Shown: positions 1 to 7,634, counted from the first letter of the stretch. The stretch: DNA of 24,723 nt from DAOTWP01 sp034435675 (GCA_034435675.1 DAOTWP010000220.1:1-24723), one strand, 5' to 3'. Program-made: numbers and translations. Notes: generated from the sequence alone by a model not told the origin.

Positions 1-429
1 TGATGCGCGGTAGCCGTCGCTAAAGGGTTCTGCGCCCGGTCCAACCGGCAGCCAGCCGCCCTCCGCGTCCGCCAGGGGTTTGCCGCCCTCCCACGGGCGT
101 GATGTGCCCGCTTTGCGCCCGGCGTGCGCCAGTTGAATGCCGGGCACTGCGCCCTGTGCGCGGATGAATGCGGCGATGCGCGCCAGCGGGGGGATGTGCG
201 CGTCGGACCAGATGCCCAGGTCCTGCGGCGAAATACGCCCGCGCGCTTCGACGGCGGTGGCTTCGGCAACGACCAGTCCTGCGCCGCCCACCGCGCGCGC
301 ACCAAGATGCACGAGATGCCAGTCGTTCGCCATGCCGTCTTCGGCGCTGTACTGGCACATCGGCGAAACGCCAATGCGGTTGCGCAGGGTGACGCCGCGC
401 AGGACAAGCGGTTCAAACAGATGGGGCAT
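1..429 (-). CDS. namA: NADPH dehydrogenase / old yellow enzyme, YqjM (NamA) type, N-terminal part
   Basis: This FMN-dependent ene-reductase reduces activated C=C bonds with NAD(P)H. Only the first 143 codons are present; the gene is open at the left edge, so the C-terminal half of the TIM barrel is outside the window. Seen: the SPMCQYSA motif at residues 22-29 with Cys25, the position of the flavin-tuning cysteine in YqjM; NDWHLVHLGARA at 35-46; EATAVEARGRIS at 56-67; and QLAHAGRKA at 99-107, the His segment that binds the substrate oxygen. This motif set marks the YqjM class rather than classical OYE. The ATG at 429 is preceded by GAGGTT. It is the last of several minus-strand genes, 79 nt after the four-helix-bundle gene. 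Family assignment is firm; substrate and the exact symbol are inferred. Confidence 0.9.
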   Translation of the reverse strand, partial: MPHLFEPLVLRGVTLRNRIGVSPMCQYSAEDGMANDWHLVHLGARAVGGAGLVVAEATAVEARGRISPQDLGIWSDAHIPPLARIAAFIRAQGAVPGIQLAHAGRKAGTSRPWEGGKPLADAEGGWLPVGPGAEPFSDGYRAS

Positions 430-445
430 ACGCTAACCTCATAAA

Positions 446-487
446 CCAGGAGAAAGGAACAAGGGTAAAGGATAAAGAAAAAAGTGG
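446..487 (+). repeat. Polypurine tract beside the four-helix-bundle gene
   Basis: About 40 nt are almost purely A and G, with GGAGAAAGG at the start and GGATAAAG near the end. They lie just 3' of the four-helix-bundle stop codon. A similar purine-rich tract, on the opposite strand, lies at 988-1028 on the other side of the gene. The two share AGGAGAAAG in inverted orientation. The function is unknown. The pair could be terminal repeats of an inserted cassette or simple low-complexity sequence. Confidence 0.5.
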
Positions 488-508
488 GTAGCGGAAGATG
501 GCAAGGCT

Positions 509-922
509 TTATGTTTTGCGGCGCTCGACGGATGTTTTGAGTCCGCTGATGATCCGCGAGAGTTCAAGGGTCTGGGCGTGCAGGTCGCGAAACATGTCTG
601 CATCAATGTAGCCAACATCCAGCGCCACGTAAAGCTGGCTGCGCACCTCCGCGCATGAGGCTTTGGCAATGCCCAGGAAGCGGGCGAAGTCGCCATCACT
701 GCCGCGTTCGTAACCTTCAGCAATATTGGACATGATCGAAACCGCTGCCCGTCGAATCTGATCGCATAGCCCAAAATCCCGTGAAAACAGACTTTCCGCG
801 GTCATTGTATAGATGCGCTGGGTGAGTACACGCGCCTTCTGCCATGCGATCAAATCCTCGAACTGCGCGCTCTTGCTCACTGCCTGCTGCCTCATACGCA
901 CATAGGCTGATGAAACGGACAT
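509..922 (-). CDS. Four-helix bundle protein (S23 / Avd-like family)
   Basis: The protein has 137 residues from the ATG at 922; a second in-frame ATG at 895 gives 128, closer to the usual family size. Seen: a FEDLIAWQKARVLT segment (residues 21-34), then QIRRAAVSIMSNIAEGYERGSDGDFARFLGIAKAS, split by short turns, and a C-terminal helix LELSRIISGL. The pattern WQKA...IRRAAVSI.SNIAEG is typical of the family first found as an ORF in 23S rRNA intervening sequences and related to Avd, the accessory protein of diversity-generating retroelements. No rRNA, reverse transcriptase or variable repeat is visible here, so this is a stand-alone copy. Members are thought to be small basic, nucleic-acid-associated oligomers; the role here is unknown. 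No clear Shine-Dalgarno precedes either start. The longer reading from 1090 overlaps the MOSC gene and is unlikely. Confidence 0.82.
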   Translation of the reverse strand: MSVSSAYVRMRQQAVSKSAQFEDLIAWQKARVLTQRIYTMTAESLFSRDFGLCDQIRRAAVSIMSNIAEGYERGSDGDFARFLGIAKASCAEVRSQLYVALDVGYIDADMFRDLHAQTLELSRIISGLKTSVERRKT

Positions 923-987
923 AGAACCATGCTGATCATGCCAGCCTGATTGTATGCCGTCAATGCCCCCAACACCTGATAAGATTT

Positions 988-1028
988 TATCTTTCTCCTT
1001 TTCTCTTTCCCCATTTTCCTTATCCCTC
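988..1028 (-). repeat. Polypurine tract (read on the minus strand) between MOSC gene and four-helix-bundle gene
   Basis: On the plus strand this is an almost pure C/T run; on the minus strand it is purine-rich with AGGAGAAAG and GATAAAA. The stop codon of the MOSC gene (1020-1022) lies inside it. It mirrors the tract at 446-487 on the far side of the four-helix-bundle gene. Seen directly; the meaning is inference. Confidence 0.5.
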
Positions 1029-1616
1029 CAGCACATAAACCATATCCCCCGCGCGCACTTCGCTGCCATCCGCATCAGGGTAGGGCGCAATCATGAAGCC
1101 GCGCGTGCCTTGATCCAGAAATTGCAGCGCCGCTTTCAGGTCACTCGCTGCCGCACTGCCTACCCTGTCCCCGGTCAGGCAGAAGGTGCTGAACTCATTG
1201 CATGGCAGGGCGATCTTCACGTAATGAAAACGCCGCTGCTGCCCGCCGGACTCAATCACCAGCCCTGCCTGCAAGTCCTCCGCGTGGAAGGGCGTGTCGC
1301 TCTCGATGATGATATTCTCCCCGGCGATGCCGTCGGTAATCCGCGCGCCGAAGCGTTCGCGCATCCGGCGATAATGGGCGGTGAAGCCCAGCGAAATGCC
1401 GTTTGTGCCGTTGTTGCGTGTTTCCGGGTGACGGGCGTTGTGAATGTCGATGATGCGTCCACCGTCATCGGTCAGCCCGGTGACGCCGTCATGCGTCAGC
1501 AGCAGCGCATCCACGCGCAGGATGTGCGACGGATCGTAGTAGCGTTCAGGCTTCTCGCCTGCCTTCAGCTTACCGGTCTGAATCTGTACCACGCGAATCA
1601 CGCCGATTTTTTGCAT
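1020..1616 (-). CDS. MOSC domain-containing protein
   Basis: A 198-residue protein. MOSC domains, named after the C-terminal domain of molybdenum cofactor sulfurase, are thought to deliver or handle sulfur or a reducible ligand at a metal, often via a conserved Cys. Seen: an N-terminal beta-rich stretch, LTDDGGRIIDIHNARHPETRN (residues 48-67), the signature-like DGIAGENIIIES at 95-106 (compare GENLT in typical members) and ALPCNEF at 136-142 with Cys139, the candidate functional cysteine. Chosen start is the ATG at 1616, which has AGGGGA about ten bases upstream; a longer ATG at 1658 lacks support. The VOC-family gene lies 122 nt upstream on the same strand. There is no Moco biosynthesis gene nearby to name a partner. 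The domain call is good; the substrate is unknown. Confidence 0.78.
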   Translation of the reverse strand: MQKIGVIRVVQIQTGKLKAGEKPERYYDPSHILRVDALLLTHDGVTGLTDDGGRIIDIHNARHPETRNNGTNGISLGFTAHYRRMRERFGARITDGIAGENIIIESDTPFHAEDLQAGLVIESGGQQRRFHYVKIALPCNEFSTFCLTGDRVGSAAASDLKAALQFLDQGTRGFMIAPYPDADGSEVRAGDMVYVLEG

Positions 1617-1738
1617 GAGTTTCGTCCCCTGTGTCTGCCTGTACTGCTGGATCCTCACACTCTACAAAAGGCACAGGCAGTGTGTAAAGTATCGGCGCAG
1701 TCCACTTGCAGCGCAGTTCAATCCTGCGGCGCAGTTCT

Positions 1739-2089
1739 TCAGGCGTGATCGGGGTTGACCAGTTGGAACCAGTGCCCATCAGGATCGGTGAACGTCAGGC
1801 AGTCCGGCTGCCCATCGGTGCCGCGAAATACCAGCCCTCGCTCGCGCAGCGCTGCCGCCGTGCCGGGTAAATCGGGCGTATACAGGACCAGCGCGGAAGG
1901 CGCGTGCTGGTAGTCCGGCGCAGGGTGGGCGTTGCTGCCGGGGCGCAGCAGAATTTCCAGATCGCCACACTGCACCCACACGTTGCCGCCGGGCTGTTCG
2001 ACCACCAGCGCAAAGCCGAGCACATCGACATAAAATGCTTTGGAAAGCTGTGGGTCTTTGACAAACAGTTCCAGATGACCGGGTTTCAT
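1739..2089 (-). CDS. VOC superfamily (glyoxalase / bleomycin-resistance-like) protein
   Basis: A 116-residue single-module vicinal-oxygen-chelate protein. Seen: the beta-alpha-beta pattern GHLELFVKDPQLSKAFYVDVLGF at residues 4-26, split by one turn, with candidate metal ligand His5; a second module with SALVLYTPD (65-73); and the C-terminal FTDPDGHWFQLVN (100-112). The usual metal-binding Glu of DPDG...E is Gln109 here, so metal binding may be altered. Proteins of this size act as dimers in antibiotic sequestration, lyase or dioxygenase roles; none can be assigned. The start at 2089 follows AGGGG spaced nine bases; an upstream ATG at 2116 is possible but has no clear ribosome site. It diverges from the secreted repeat protein, 150 nt away. 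Confidence 0.85.
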   Translation of the reverse strand: MKPGHLELFVKDPQLSKAFYVDVLGFALVVEQPGGNVWVQCGDLEILLRPGSNAHPAPDYQHAPSALVLYTPDLPGTAAALRERGLVFRGTDGQPDCLTFTDPDGHWFQLVNPDHA

Positions 2090-2224
2090 AATCAACCGCC
2101 CCTTTGCGTGTGACATGCCTATGCTGTCAGTTTAGCATTTTCGCGCGGGGTGCGAACATGTTTACACCATGCGCCGCCGGGAACATATGCCCGTCCCGCA
2201 GCGTCGTTGTAGCAGAAGACCAAC

Positions 2225-2230
2225 AGGAGG
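2225..2230 (+). promoter_or_regulatory. Shine-Dalgarno AGGAGG that fixes the secreted-protein start
   Basis: A full AGGAGG abuts an ATG at 2231 with no spacing, but sits nine bases before the ATG at 2240. The spacing favours 2240 as the start. Confidence 0.8.
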
Positions 2231-2239
2231 ATGTGCTTG

Positions 2240-3511
2240 ATGAATTCACGATCAGGACGCTGGCTGCCGCTCATGCTGCTGGTGCTGTTGTTTGTGACAC
2301 TGCCCGCCCGTGCGCAGGACGCGCAGACCGGTTTTCTGCTGCACACGGCGGACGGCTGGCAGGTGCCGGGGCGCGACTGCCTGCCGGGCGACTGCGCCGT
2401 GACCGCGCCAAGTCTGCCGGTGGTCTGGGCGGCGCTGCTGCCCGATACGCCGATTCGCATCACGCTTGCAGGCGCGCCAATCCCCGATACGGTCACACTG
2501 AGCCTGAGCAGTTATCACGGCGACGACACCGTGCTGGCGACGAGTCCGGTGTATGCGGATTTGCAGCCGGGCGATACACTGGAATGGCAGCACAACCTGC
2601 CTGGTGAACATTATCGCCTGCTTTTGGAGGCGCGTCAGGCAAATGGTGAAACGCACACCCAGGTATTTGCTGTCGAAATGCTACTGCCCGGTGCAGCGGA
2701 AGATTTCTTCCCGCAGCCCCCACCTGTGTTTTTGCAGCGTGCAGATTTTGGCTGGCTGGAAGGGCTGCGCGGCGGCTACTGCTTCCCATCCGGTGAGCAG
2801 GGAGTCTGCCTGTTGTACGAAGCGCCGCCCTATCCGGACGAGTTCAGCCTCGTGCCCAACGGGAGCGACCTGCACCTGCTGCTGGGGGCGCTGCCCTTCC
2901 CGCGTGCAGTTGACCTGTATCTATATGCAACGACTCGTGATGGCGCGGTTGCGGCTCTGCAAGCGGACGTAACGGGCGAAGCGCTGCGGCTGGACTGGAC
3001 GCCGGATGTGCCGCCGGGAGACTATGTCCTGCAGGTGCGGCTCTCATGGGATGAGACCACCGACGCGGAGTATTATTTCGGCGTGAGTCTGTCCACCCCG
3101 CCGCAAGGAATTCAACCGGCGCAGTTCACCCTGTGGACTTCCGAGAATCGGATTGTAGGTGGCGCGCAGGGCAGCTACTGCTGGTCAGACGACACGGGCG
3201 GCATCTGCGCGGATTATATGTTCCCCAGCCCGCAAACCTTTGCGCCGCTGGTTGACGGTAATCTGGTTTATATCGTGGTGCAGAGCAACGATCTTCCGGA
3301 TGAGGTCTACGCGACCCTCTACACACCCGATGTGCAGGAGGTGCTGCCGCCGACGCAGATGCAGGCACCCGAACCGGGTGTCTACACGCTGCGGCTGGAA
3401 AACGTGCAGCCCGGCGAGTATGTGCTGCTGGTCGGCGGCTACTGGGCAGAAGGCAAGGACACGAGCAATTTCTTCGGCGTGCGTGTGGACACGCCCGGCA
3501 GTTCGGAATGA
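2240..3511 (+). CDS. Secreted protein with three ~133-residue repeats, each with a Cys pair
   Basis: A 423-residue protein of unknown function. Seen: a signal peptide (residues 1-25, hydrophobic LMLLVLLFVTL, cleavage near ARA/QD) and then three repeats. Each repeat opens with an aromatic/Gly-rich stretch and a close Cys pair (C47/C52, C181/C190, C314/C323), spaced 134 and 133 residues. Repeats 2 and 3 have GGYC and GSYC before the first Cys. Each closes with a strand of the type PG-D/E-Y-x-L (LPGEHYRLLLEA, PPGDYVLQVRL, QPGEYVLLVGG); repeats 2 and 3 then show a YYFGVSL / FFGVRV strand. The composition is that of extracellular beta-sandwich domains with disulfides. There is no membrane anchor or sortase motif, so it is probably released or bound to the surface by its repeats. 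It is convergent with the MutS-like gene, 15 nt away. Confidence 0.75.
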   Translation: MNSRSGRWLPLMLLVLLFVTLPARAQDAQTGFLLHTADGWQVPGRDCLPGDCAVTAPSLPVVWAALLPDTPIRITLAGAPIPDTVTLSLSSYHGDDTVLATSPVYADLQPGDTLEWQHNLPGEHYRLLLEARQANGETHTQVFAVEMLLPGAAEDFFPQPPPVFLQRADFGWLEGLRGGYCFPSGEQGVCLLYEAPPYPDEFSLVPNGSDLHLLLGALPFPRAVDLYLYATTRDGAVAALQADVTGEALRLDWTPDVPPGDYVLQVRLSWDETTDAEYYFGVSLSTPPQGIQPAQFTLWTSENRIVGGAQGSYCWSDDTGGICADYMFPSPQTFAPLVDGNLVYIVVQSNDLPDEVYATLYTPDVQEVLPPTQMQAPEPGVYTLRLENVQPGEYVLLVGGYWAEGKDTSNFFGVRVDTPGSSE

Positions 3512-3526
3512 GCGGCGCGCGGACTG

Positions 3527-5371
3527 TTACGCTTCCTGCGCGGGCACGGGCAGCCCGGCAAGCGCCATGATGCGCAGGGCATTGGTCGTCGGGCAGGGAC
3601 CGGGGCGCAGGTGGTAATCAAAGATCATGCGCCCGTCCTGCACCTCTTCGCGGAAGTGCCGGTTGCTGATCTGCGGTAGTTCATCCGCCAGTTTGACCAG
3701 TTCGAGGTCATGTGTGGAAATCAACCCACTGCCGTGCCCGCCTGCCAGCGCGCGCACATATGCCCGGCTGCCCATCAGTCGTTCGCGGTTGTTCGTGCCC
3801 CGGAAGATTTCGTCAATCAGGAAAAACAACGGCAGCGGATGCTCTGCTTGCAGCGCGTCCAGCAGTGCTTTCAGCCGCCGCACTTCGGCATAAAAATAAG
3901 AGAAGCCGTCGGTCACACTGTCGCTTACGCGGATGGTTGTAAACACACGGAACAGCCCGGTTTCAAGCTGCTGCGCTGCCACCGGCGCGCCCGCATATGC
4001 CAGCGCCAGATTCACGCCGAGCGTGCGCAGGAACGTACTCTTGCCACTCATGTTTGACCCGGTGATCAGCGTTACCGCGCCGAGCTGCTCAACGGCGTAA
4101 TCGTTGTTCACGCGCTGCGCGTCAGGAATGAGCGGGTGACCGATTTGCTTTGCCGTCAGCAGCGCTCCCGCGCGCACAGTGGGGCAGGCATATGCCGGGT
4201 TGAGATAGGCAAAGGTCGCCAGCGCGGACAGTGCCTCCAGTTCAAACCACGCTTCCAGCCACGCGGGCATGTGCTGCGCCAGTCGCGCCTTCTGCCGGTT
4301 GAGCTGGTGCGCGATGAACACATCCCAGGGCAGCGCGATATTCAGCGCGAACCAGACCAGCGGGTTGTTGCGGATGCCCGCCGCCGCCACAACGCGCCCA
4401 ACCCGCCGCAGCGCTGCCGAAGGGCGTTCTGCCGGGTTAAGGAACGGCGCGCACAGGTTTTTAAGCAGCGGTTTGTCACCATAGCGCCGGGTTTCCAGAT
4501 CGCTGAAGATAGCATACAGCTTGTGCAGGCGGTCTTGCAGCCCCAACGCTTCATCAAACAGCGCCGCCACCTGCTGCCACTGGCGCGCATAGACGAGCAC
4601 ATACAGCGTATAGGAGCCAGCCCAAAGCGCAGGCGCGATGTTGAGGGCATCCAGCACGACCAGCACCGCGTTCACCACCGCCAGCCCCAGCATCAGCAGC
4701 AGTGCGGGGCGCAGCGCTGCCGTTTGCTGCTGTCCGGCTAACCAGCGCAGGATTGCGCTCGCCTCCCATTTGTGGCTGCGCTGGCGTTTGCTGGCAGTCA
4801 CCAGTGCGGCACGCAGCGCCAGCTTGTCGCGGAATGCGGGGAGCGCCAGCAGTTCGCTGACCTGCGCCTGCCGCTGCTGAATTGCCGCCGTGTCTGGCGT
4901 GGCAGTCAGCAGCCAGTCCCACAGCCGGGCGCTGCCCTCGTGGGTGCTGGTGGTGTCCAGCAGGCGGTGCAGCCCGTATTCGCCCGGCAGGTCAAGATCG
5001 GCGGCGAAGGGGTGTTCTTGCGGCGTGTGGGTGAATTCTGGCGGTGGCATGCCGCGCCAGTCCAGCGCTGCACGTGCCAGATGGGTGCGCTTGACCTGCA
5101 TCCACGCTTCGTAGGCGGCAATTGTGCGCTTGACGCTGCCGTGCCGCCGCGCCGCCAGCGTGAACACGATTGTTGTCAGCGCGACCACTGCCCAGAACAG
5201 CTCCCAGCCCACCTGTGAAACTGCCAGAAACGCCAGCGCGCTGCCCAGTAGGACAATGCCCAGTCGCAGCCACGCAATCTGGCTGCTGCGCTGTTGCAGC
5301 GTCTGCGTGCGCTCGTGGATGCGCTTGATCTGGCGTTGGATGGCGGCTAGGCGAAAAGTCTTTTCGGTCAT
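3527..5371 (-). CDS. MutS-family ATPase with N-terminal membrane segments
   Basis: A 614-residue protein. The C-terminal part is a MutS-type ABC ATPase: Walker A GSNMSGKST (438-446), a FSYFYAEVRRL stretch (490-500) that aligns with the signature region, Walker B FFLIDEIFRGTNNRER (516-531) and switch His in STHD (552-555). A MutS core-like helical region precedes it (about 125-400). The MutS mismatch-recognition domain (Phe-x-Glu) is absent. Instead residues 35-73 hold two closely spaced hydrophobic segments, and further hydrophobic stretches occur near 221-262 and 329-352, so the protein is probably membrane-bound. This resembles a subgroup of MutS-like proteins with transmembrane segments whose role in repair is not established. 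The start at 5371 has AGGG six bases upstream; the longer reading to 5518 is low-complexity. Do not treat it as a mismatch-repair MutS. Confidence 0.85.
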   Translation of the reverse strand: MTEKTFRLAAIQRQIKRIHERTQTLQQRSSQIAWLRLGIVLLGSALAFLAVSQVGWELFWAVVALTTIVFTLAARRHGSVKRTIAAYEAWMQVKRTHLARAALDWRGMPPPEFTHTPQEHPFAADLDLPGEYGLHRLLDTTSTHEGSARLWDWLLTATPDTAAIQQRQAQVSELLALPAFRDKLALRAALVTASKRQRSHKWEASAILRWLAGQQQTAALRPALLLMLGLAVVNAVLVVLDALNIAPALWAGSYTLYVLVYARQWQQVAALFDEALGLQDRLHKLYAIFSDLETRRYGDKPLLKNLCAPFLNPAERPSAALRRVGRVVAAAGIRNNPLVWFALNIALPWDVFIAHQLNRQKARLAQHMPAWLEAWFELEALSALATFAYLNPAYACPTVRAGALLTAKQIGHPLIPDAQRVNNDYAVEQLGAVTLITGSNMSGKSTFLRTLGVNLALAYAGAPVAAQQLETGLFRVFTTIRVSDSVTDGFSYFYAEVRRLKALLDALQAEHPLPLFFLIDEIFRGTNNRERLMGSRAYVRALAGGHGSGLISTHDLELVKLADELPQISNRHFREEVQDGRMIFDYHLRPGPCPTTNALRIMALAGLPVPAQEA

Positions 5372-5582
5372 AGTTTGCCCTGATGATTGTGTGGGACGCC
5401 CGGCAGGCTGGCATCCCCAGTGCGGTGCTCGATGTGGCTGCTGCCGCGCTTCATTGTACGGCTGTGCGGTGCTGCGCCAAGCCGCACGTGTCCCAGGGGT
5501 GGCTTTCTCATCAACCACTTACTTTAGTTTCATGCAACACCTAAACAAGAGGGGTAGATTTTGAACCGTTGAGTTAAATAAA

Positions 5583-5598
5583 TTGACTAGCCCGTCAA
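5583..5598. repeat. Small inverted repeat TTGAC-N6-GTCAA in the mutS-like / ABC intergenic region
   Basis: The 250-nt divergent gap 5372-5621 is AT-richer near 5520-5590. It holds a five-base dyad TTGAC/GTCAA about 25-40 nt before the ABC ATPase start. It could be a regulator site, but no convincing -10 lies at the right distance on either strand. Weak. Confidence 0.3.
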
Positions 5599-5621
5599 GC
5601 TACTGAGGGAGCACAGCAGGA

Positions 5622-6599
5622 ATGTCTAATCGTGAGATTATCGTAGAGCAGCTTGTCAAGCGTTATGGCGACTTCACAGCCGTCAATGGGGTTTCGTTCA
5701 AAGTTGAGGCAGGTGAGATTTTTGGGTTCCTGGGACCCAATGGTGCAGGCAAGAGCACTACGGTGAGCATGCTGACAACCCTGCAGGTGCCCACGCATGG
5801 GCAGGCGCTGGTCGGTGGTTATGATGTGGTCACACAGGCGGCGCGCGTGCGCCAGATCGCCGGTGTGGCGCTTCAGGAAATCGGCATTGACCCGCTGATG
5901 AAATCGCTTGAACTGCTGACCATTCAGGGACAGTTGTTTGGCATGAACCGCCGCGAGGCACGCCGCCGCGCCGATGAACTGCTGCAACTGGTCAAGCTGA
6001 CTGAATTCACCAAACGCCCGGTGGGCAAGTACAGCGGGGGCATGCGCCGCCGTCTGGATCTGGCGATGGCGCTGGTGCATGAACCGCAGATTCTGTTCCT
6101 TGATGAGCCGACCACCGGGCTGGACCCCGCCAGCCGCCGCGATATCTGGAACGAAGTGCGCCGCTTGAACAAAGAACACCACATGACGATTTTCCTGACC
6201 ACGCAGTATCTGGAAGAAGCAGACCTGCTGGCAGACCGCATCGCCATTATTGACCGTGGCGTGATTGCCGCCGAAGGTGTGCCTGCTGCGCTCAAGGCAG
6301 AGTTGGGCGGCGAGTCAATTAACCTGACCTTCAGCGATCTGATGGGCGTGCAGCAGGCAGCAGACGAACTGCGCGAGATGGTGGACCGGGTGCAGGAAGA
6401 CCGCAAGACCCTGCGGCTGTACCGCAACGGTGCGGCACAGATTATCCCCGCTGTGGTCAACCGCCTGTCCGCGCTGGATTTGCAGCCGCTTTCGCTGACG
6501 CTGACCCAGCCGACGCTGGACGACGTGTTCCTGAAAGTTACCGGGCAGCGCTTCGAGTCCGAACCGGCAGCGGAAGAAGCCGCTGAATCCGCCGCCTAA
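5622..6599 (+). CDS. ABC transporter ATP-binding protein, DrrA type
   Basis: A 325-residue ATPase of an ABC-2 exporter. Seen: Walker A GPNGAGKST (38-46), Q-loop near ALQEIGID (83-90), signature YSGGMRRRLDLA (137-148), Walker B LFLDEPTTGLDP (158-169), and a switch segment LTTQYLEEAD (192-201) in which Gln stands for the usual His. That Gln and the C-terminal extension (about 215-310, with LSALDLQPLSLTLTQPTLDDVFLKVTG) are typical of the daunorubicin-resistance DrrA group. The acidic Ala/Glu tail is unremarkable. It would power export of a small hydrophobic molecule or lipid through the permease encoded 85 nt downstream. The ligand is unknown, as no biosynthetic genes adjoin. The start ATG is preceded by GAGGGAG and CAGGA. 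Confidence 0.93.
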   Translation: MSNREIIVEQLVKRYGDFTAVNGVSFKVEAGEIFGFLGPNGAGKSTTVSMLTTLQVPTHGQALVGGYDVVTQAARVRQIAGVALQEIGIDPLMKSLELLTIQGQLFGMNRREARRRADELLQLVKLTEFTKRPVGKYSGGMRRRLDLAMALVHEPQILFLDEPTTGLDPASRRDIWNEVRRLNKEHHMTIFLTTQYLEEADLLADRIAIIDRGVIAAEGVPAALKAELGGESINLTFSDLMGVQQAADELREMVDRVQEDRKTLRLYRNGAAQIIPAVVNRLSALDLQPLSLTLTQPTLDDVFLKVTGQRFESEPAAEEAAESAA

Positions 6600-6684
6600 A
6601 CCAGCAGCGACAGCAGTAAGATGCAGCACCCTTTCGATCGTTGATTGACCTGACCAACAACCTGTTCCAGGGAGCAGATAAACC

Positions 6685-7530
6685 ATGAGCGCAATGACTG
6701 AAACTACCCGCACGATGACTGGCTCGTTCCCGCGCGTCGTTAATCCTGACCGCGCCGCAGCGTCGTTTTTGACGCAGGTGCGCGTGATGACCTGGCGCGC
6801 GCTGGTGACGATTTTCCGCACACCCTCCGCCATTCTGCCGCCGATGATTATCGGAGTGTTCTTCCTGTTCATTTACGAAGCGACCCTCGGCGGCGCATCC
6901 GGTTTCCTGCCGGGCATTGGCGCCAGCTATCTGGGCTTCATCCTGCCGCTGTCGGTGGTCAGTTCTGCGCTGAGCGGGGCGGGCGCTGCCGGGCAGAGTG
7001 TGGTGCGCGATATTGAGAACGGCTACTTCGATAAGCTGCTGCTGACTCCGATCAACCGCGCGGCGCTGCTGCTGGCGCCGATGTTCGCAGGCGCGGTGGT
7101 GCTGCTGATGCAGACCAGTGTGATTATGGGTGTGGGGCTGCTGATGGGGCTGGAATCGCAGACGGGCGCAGCGGGCATTCTGGTGGTTTTCGCGCTGGCG
7201 ATGCTGCTCGGTGTCGGCTTCGCGGGCTTCAACGTGGCGATTGCGCTGCGCACGGGCAACGCCGCTGCTACACAGGGCGCGGGCTTCCTGTTCTTCCCGC
7301 TGACCTTCCTGACTGCGTCATTCGTGCCGGTGAACCTGCTCAGCGGCTGGCTGAAGACAGCAGCAGAGCTGAACCCGATCACCTACCTGCTGGATGCCAT
7401 GCGCCAGGTGTTGAACTTCGGCTGGGATGCTGAACTGGTGGCACGCGGCTTTACCTCGGTGGCGATCCTCGGCGTGCTGATGTTCTCGCTGGCATTCATC
7501 AGCCTGCGCCTGCGCACGCGCCGCAAATAA
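6685..7530 (+). CDS. ABC-2 type transporter permease (DrrB-like)
   Basis: A 281-residue membrane protein pairing with the ATPase upstream. Seen: a cytoplasmic N-terminus with an amphipathic stretch (LTQVRVMTWRALVTIFRTPSAIL, split by short turns, about 29-51) and then roughly six hydrophobic segments. The loop DIENGYFDKLLLTPINRAALLLAP (about 111-134, split by short turns) is the conserved ABC-2 coupling region after helix 2. LTASFVPVNLLSGWLKTAAELNPITYLLDAMR near the C-terminus is the usual last-helix signature of this family. The C-terminal tail is basic (RLRLRTRRK). The start ATG at 6685 has AGGGAG about twelve bases upstream; an ATG nine bases later is possible. The stop codon lies within a 15-bp triplicated repeat (7523-7567), and a terminator-like hairpin follows. 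Confidence 0.92.
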   Translation: MSAMTETTRTMTGSFPRVVNPDRAAASFLTQVRVMTWRALVTIFRTPSAILPPMIIGVFFLFIYEATLGGASGFLPGIGASYLGFILPLSVVSSALSGAGAAGQSVVRDIENGYFDKLLLTPINRAALLLAPMFAGAVVLLMQTSVIMGVGLLMGLESQTGAAGILVVFALAMLLGVGFAGFNVAIALRTGNAAATQGAGFLFFPLTFLTASFVPVNLLSGWLKTAAELNPITYLLDAMRQVLNFGWDAELVARGFTSVAILGVLMFSLAFISLRLRTRRK

Positions 7531-7567
7531 GCGCGCCGCAAACAAGCGGGTCGCAAATCAGCGCGCG
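7523..7567 (+). repeat. Three tandem 15-bp repeats spanning the permease stop codon
   Basis: Three units of the form GCAAAYMAGCGSGYS lie head to tail at 7523-7537, 7538-7552 and 7553-7567. The first contains the permease stop TAA, which reads CAA in the second unit and TCA in the third. Fifteen bases equals five codons, so the repeats would extend the basic C-terminal tail if the stop were lost. Confidence 0.75.
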
Positions 7568-7595
7568 GCAGGTTAGCGCCCAAATCAACCACTAG

Positions 7596-7634
7596 CACAA
7601 AAAGGGCATGCCAAATCGGGTGTGCCCTTTTGTG
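7596..7634 (+). terminator. Terminator-like hairpin after the ABC transporter operon
   Basis: The arms CACAAAAAGGGCA and TGCCCTTTTGTG pair with one bulged A around a loop of about 14 bases. The U-run (TTTT) is inside the 3' arm, and a TTGTGTTGT stretch follows. It resembles a Rho-independent terminator with an A-rich 5' side and may act on both strands. Confidence 0.6.

Noticed and set aside
446..1028. Diversity-generating retroelement, suggested by the Avd-like protein
   Set aside because: No reverse transcriptase, template repeat or variable repeat is visible in the window.
509..1090. Full 193-residue reading of the four-helix-bundle ORF
   Set aside because: The first 56 residues are encoded over the MOSC gene 3' end and the polypurine tract and do not resemble the family.
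954..1748. 264-residue plus-strand ORF opposite the MOSC gene
   Set aside because: It is the antisense shadow of a gene with clear MOSC motifs; composition is typical of reverse-strand reading in high-GC DNA.
1570..1779. 69-residue minus-strand ORF between the VOC and MOSC genes
   Set aside because: It overlaps the ends of both neighbours, has no clear ribosome site and no recognisable motif; most of it is the 122-nt intergenic spacer.
3512..3526. Bidirectional terminator between the secreted protein gene and the MutS-like gene
   Set aside because: Only 15 bases separate the two stops and no T-tailed hairpin is present.
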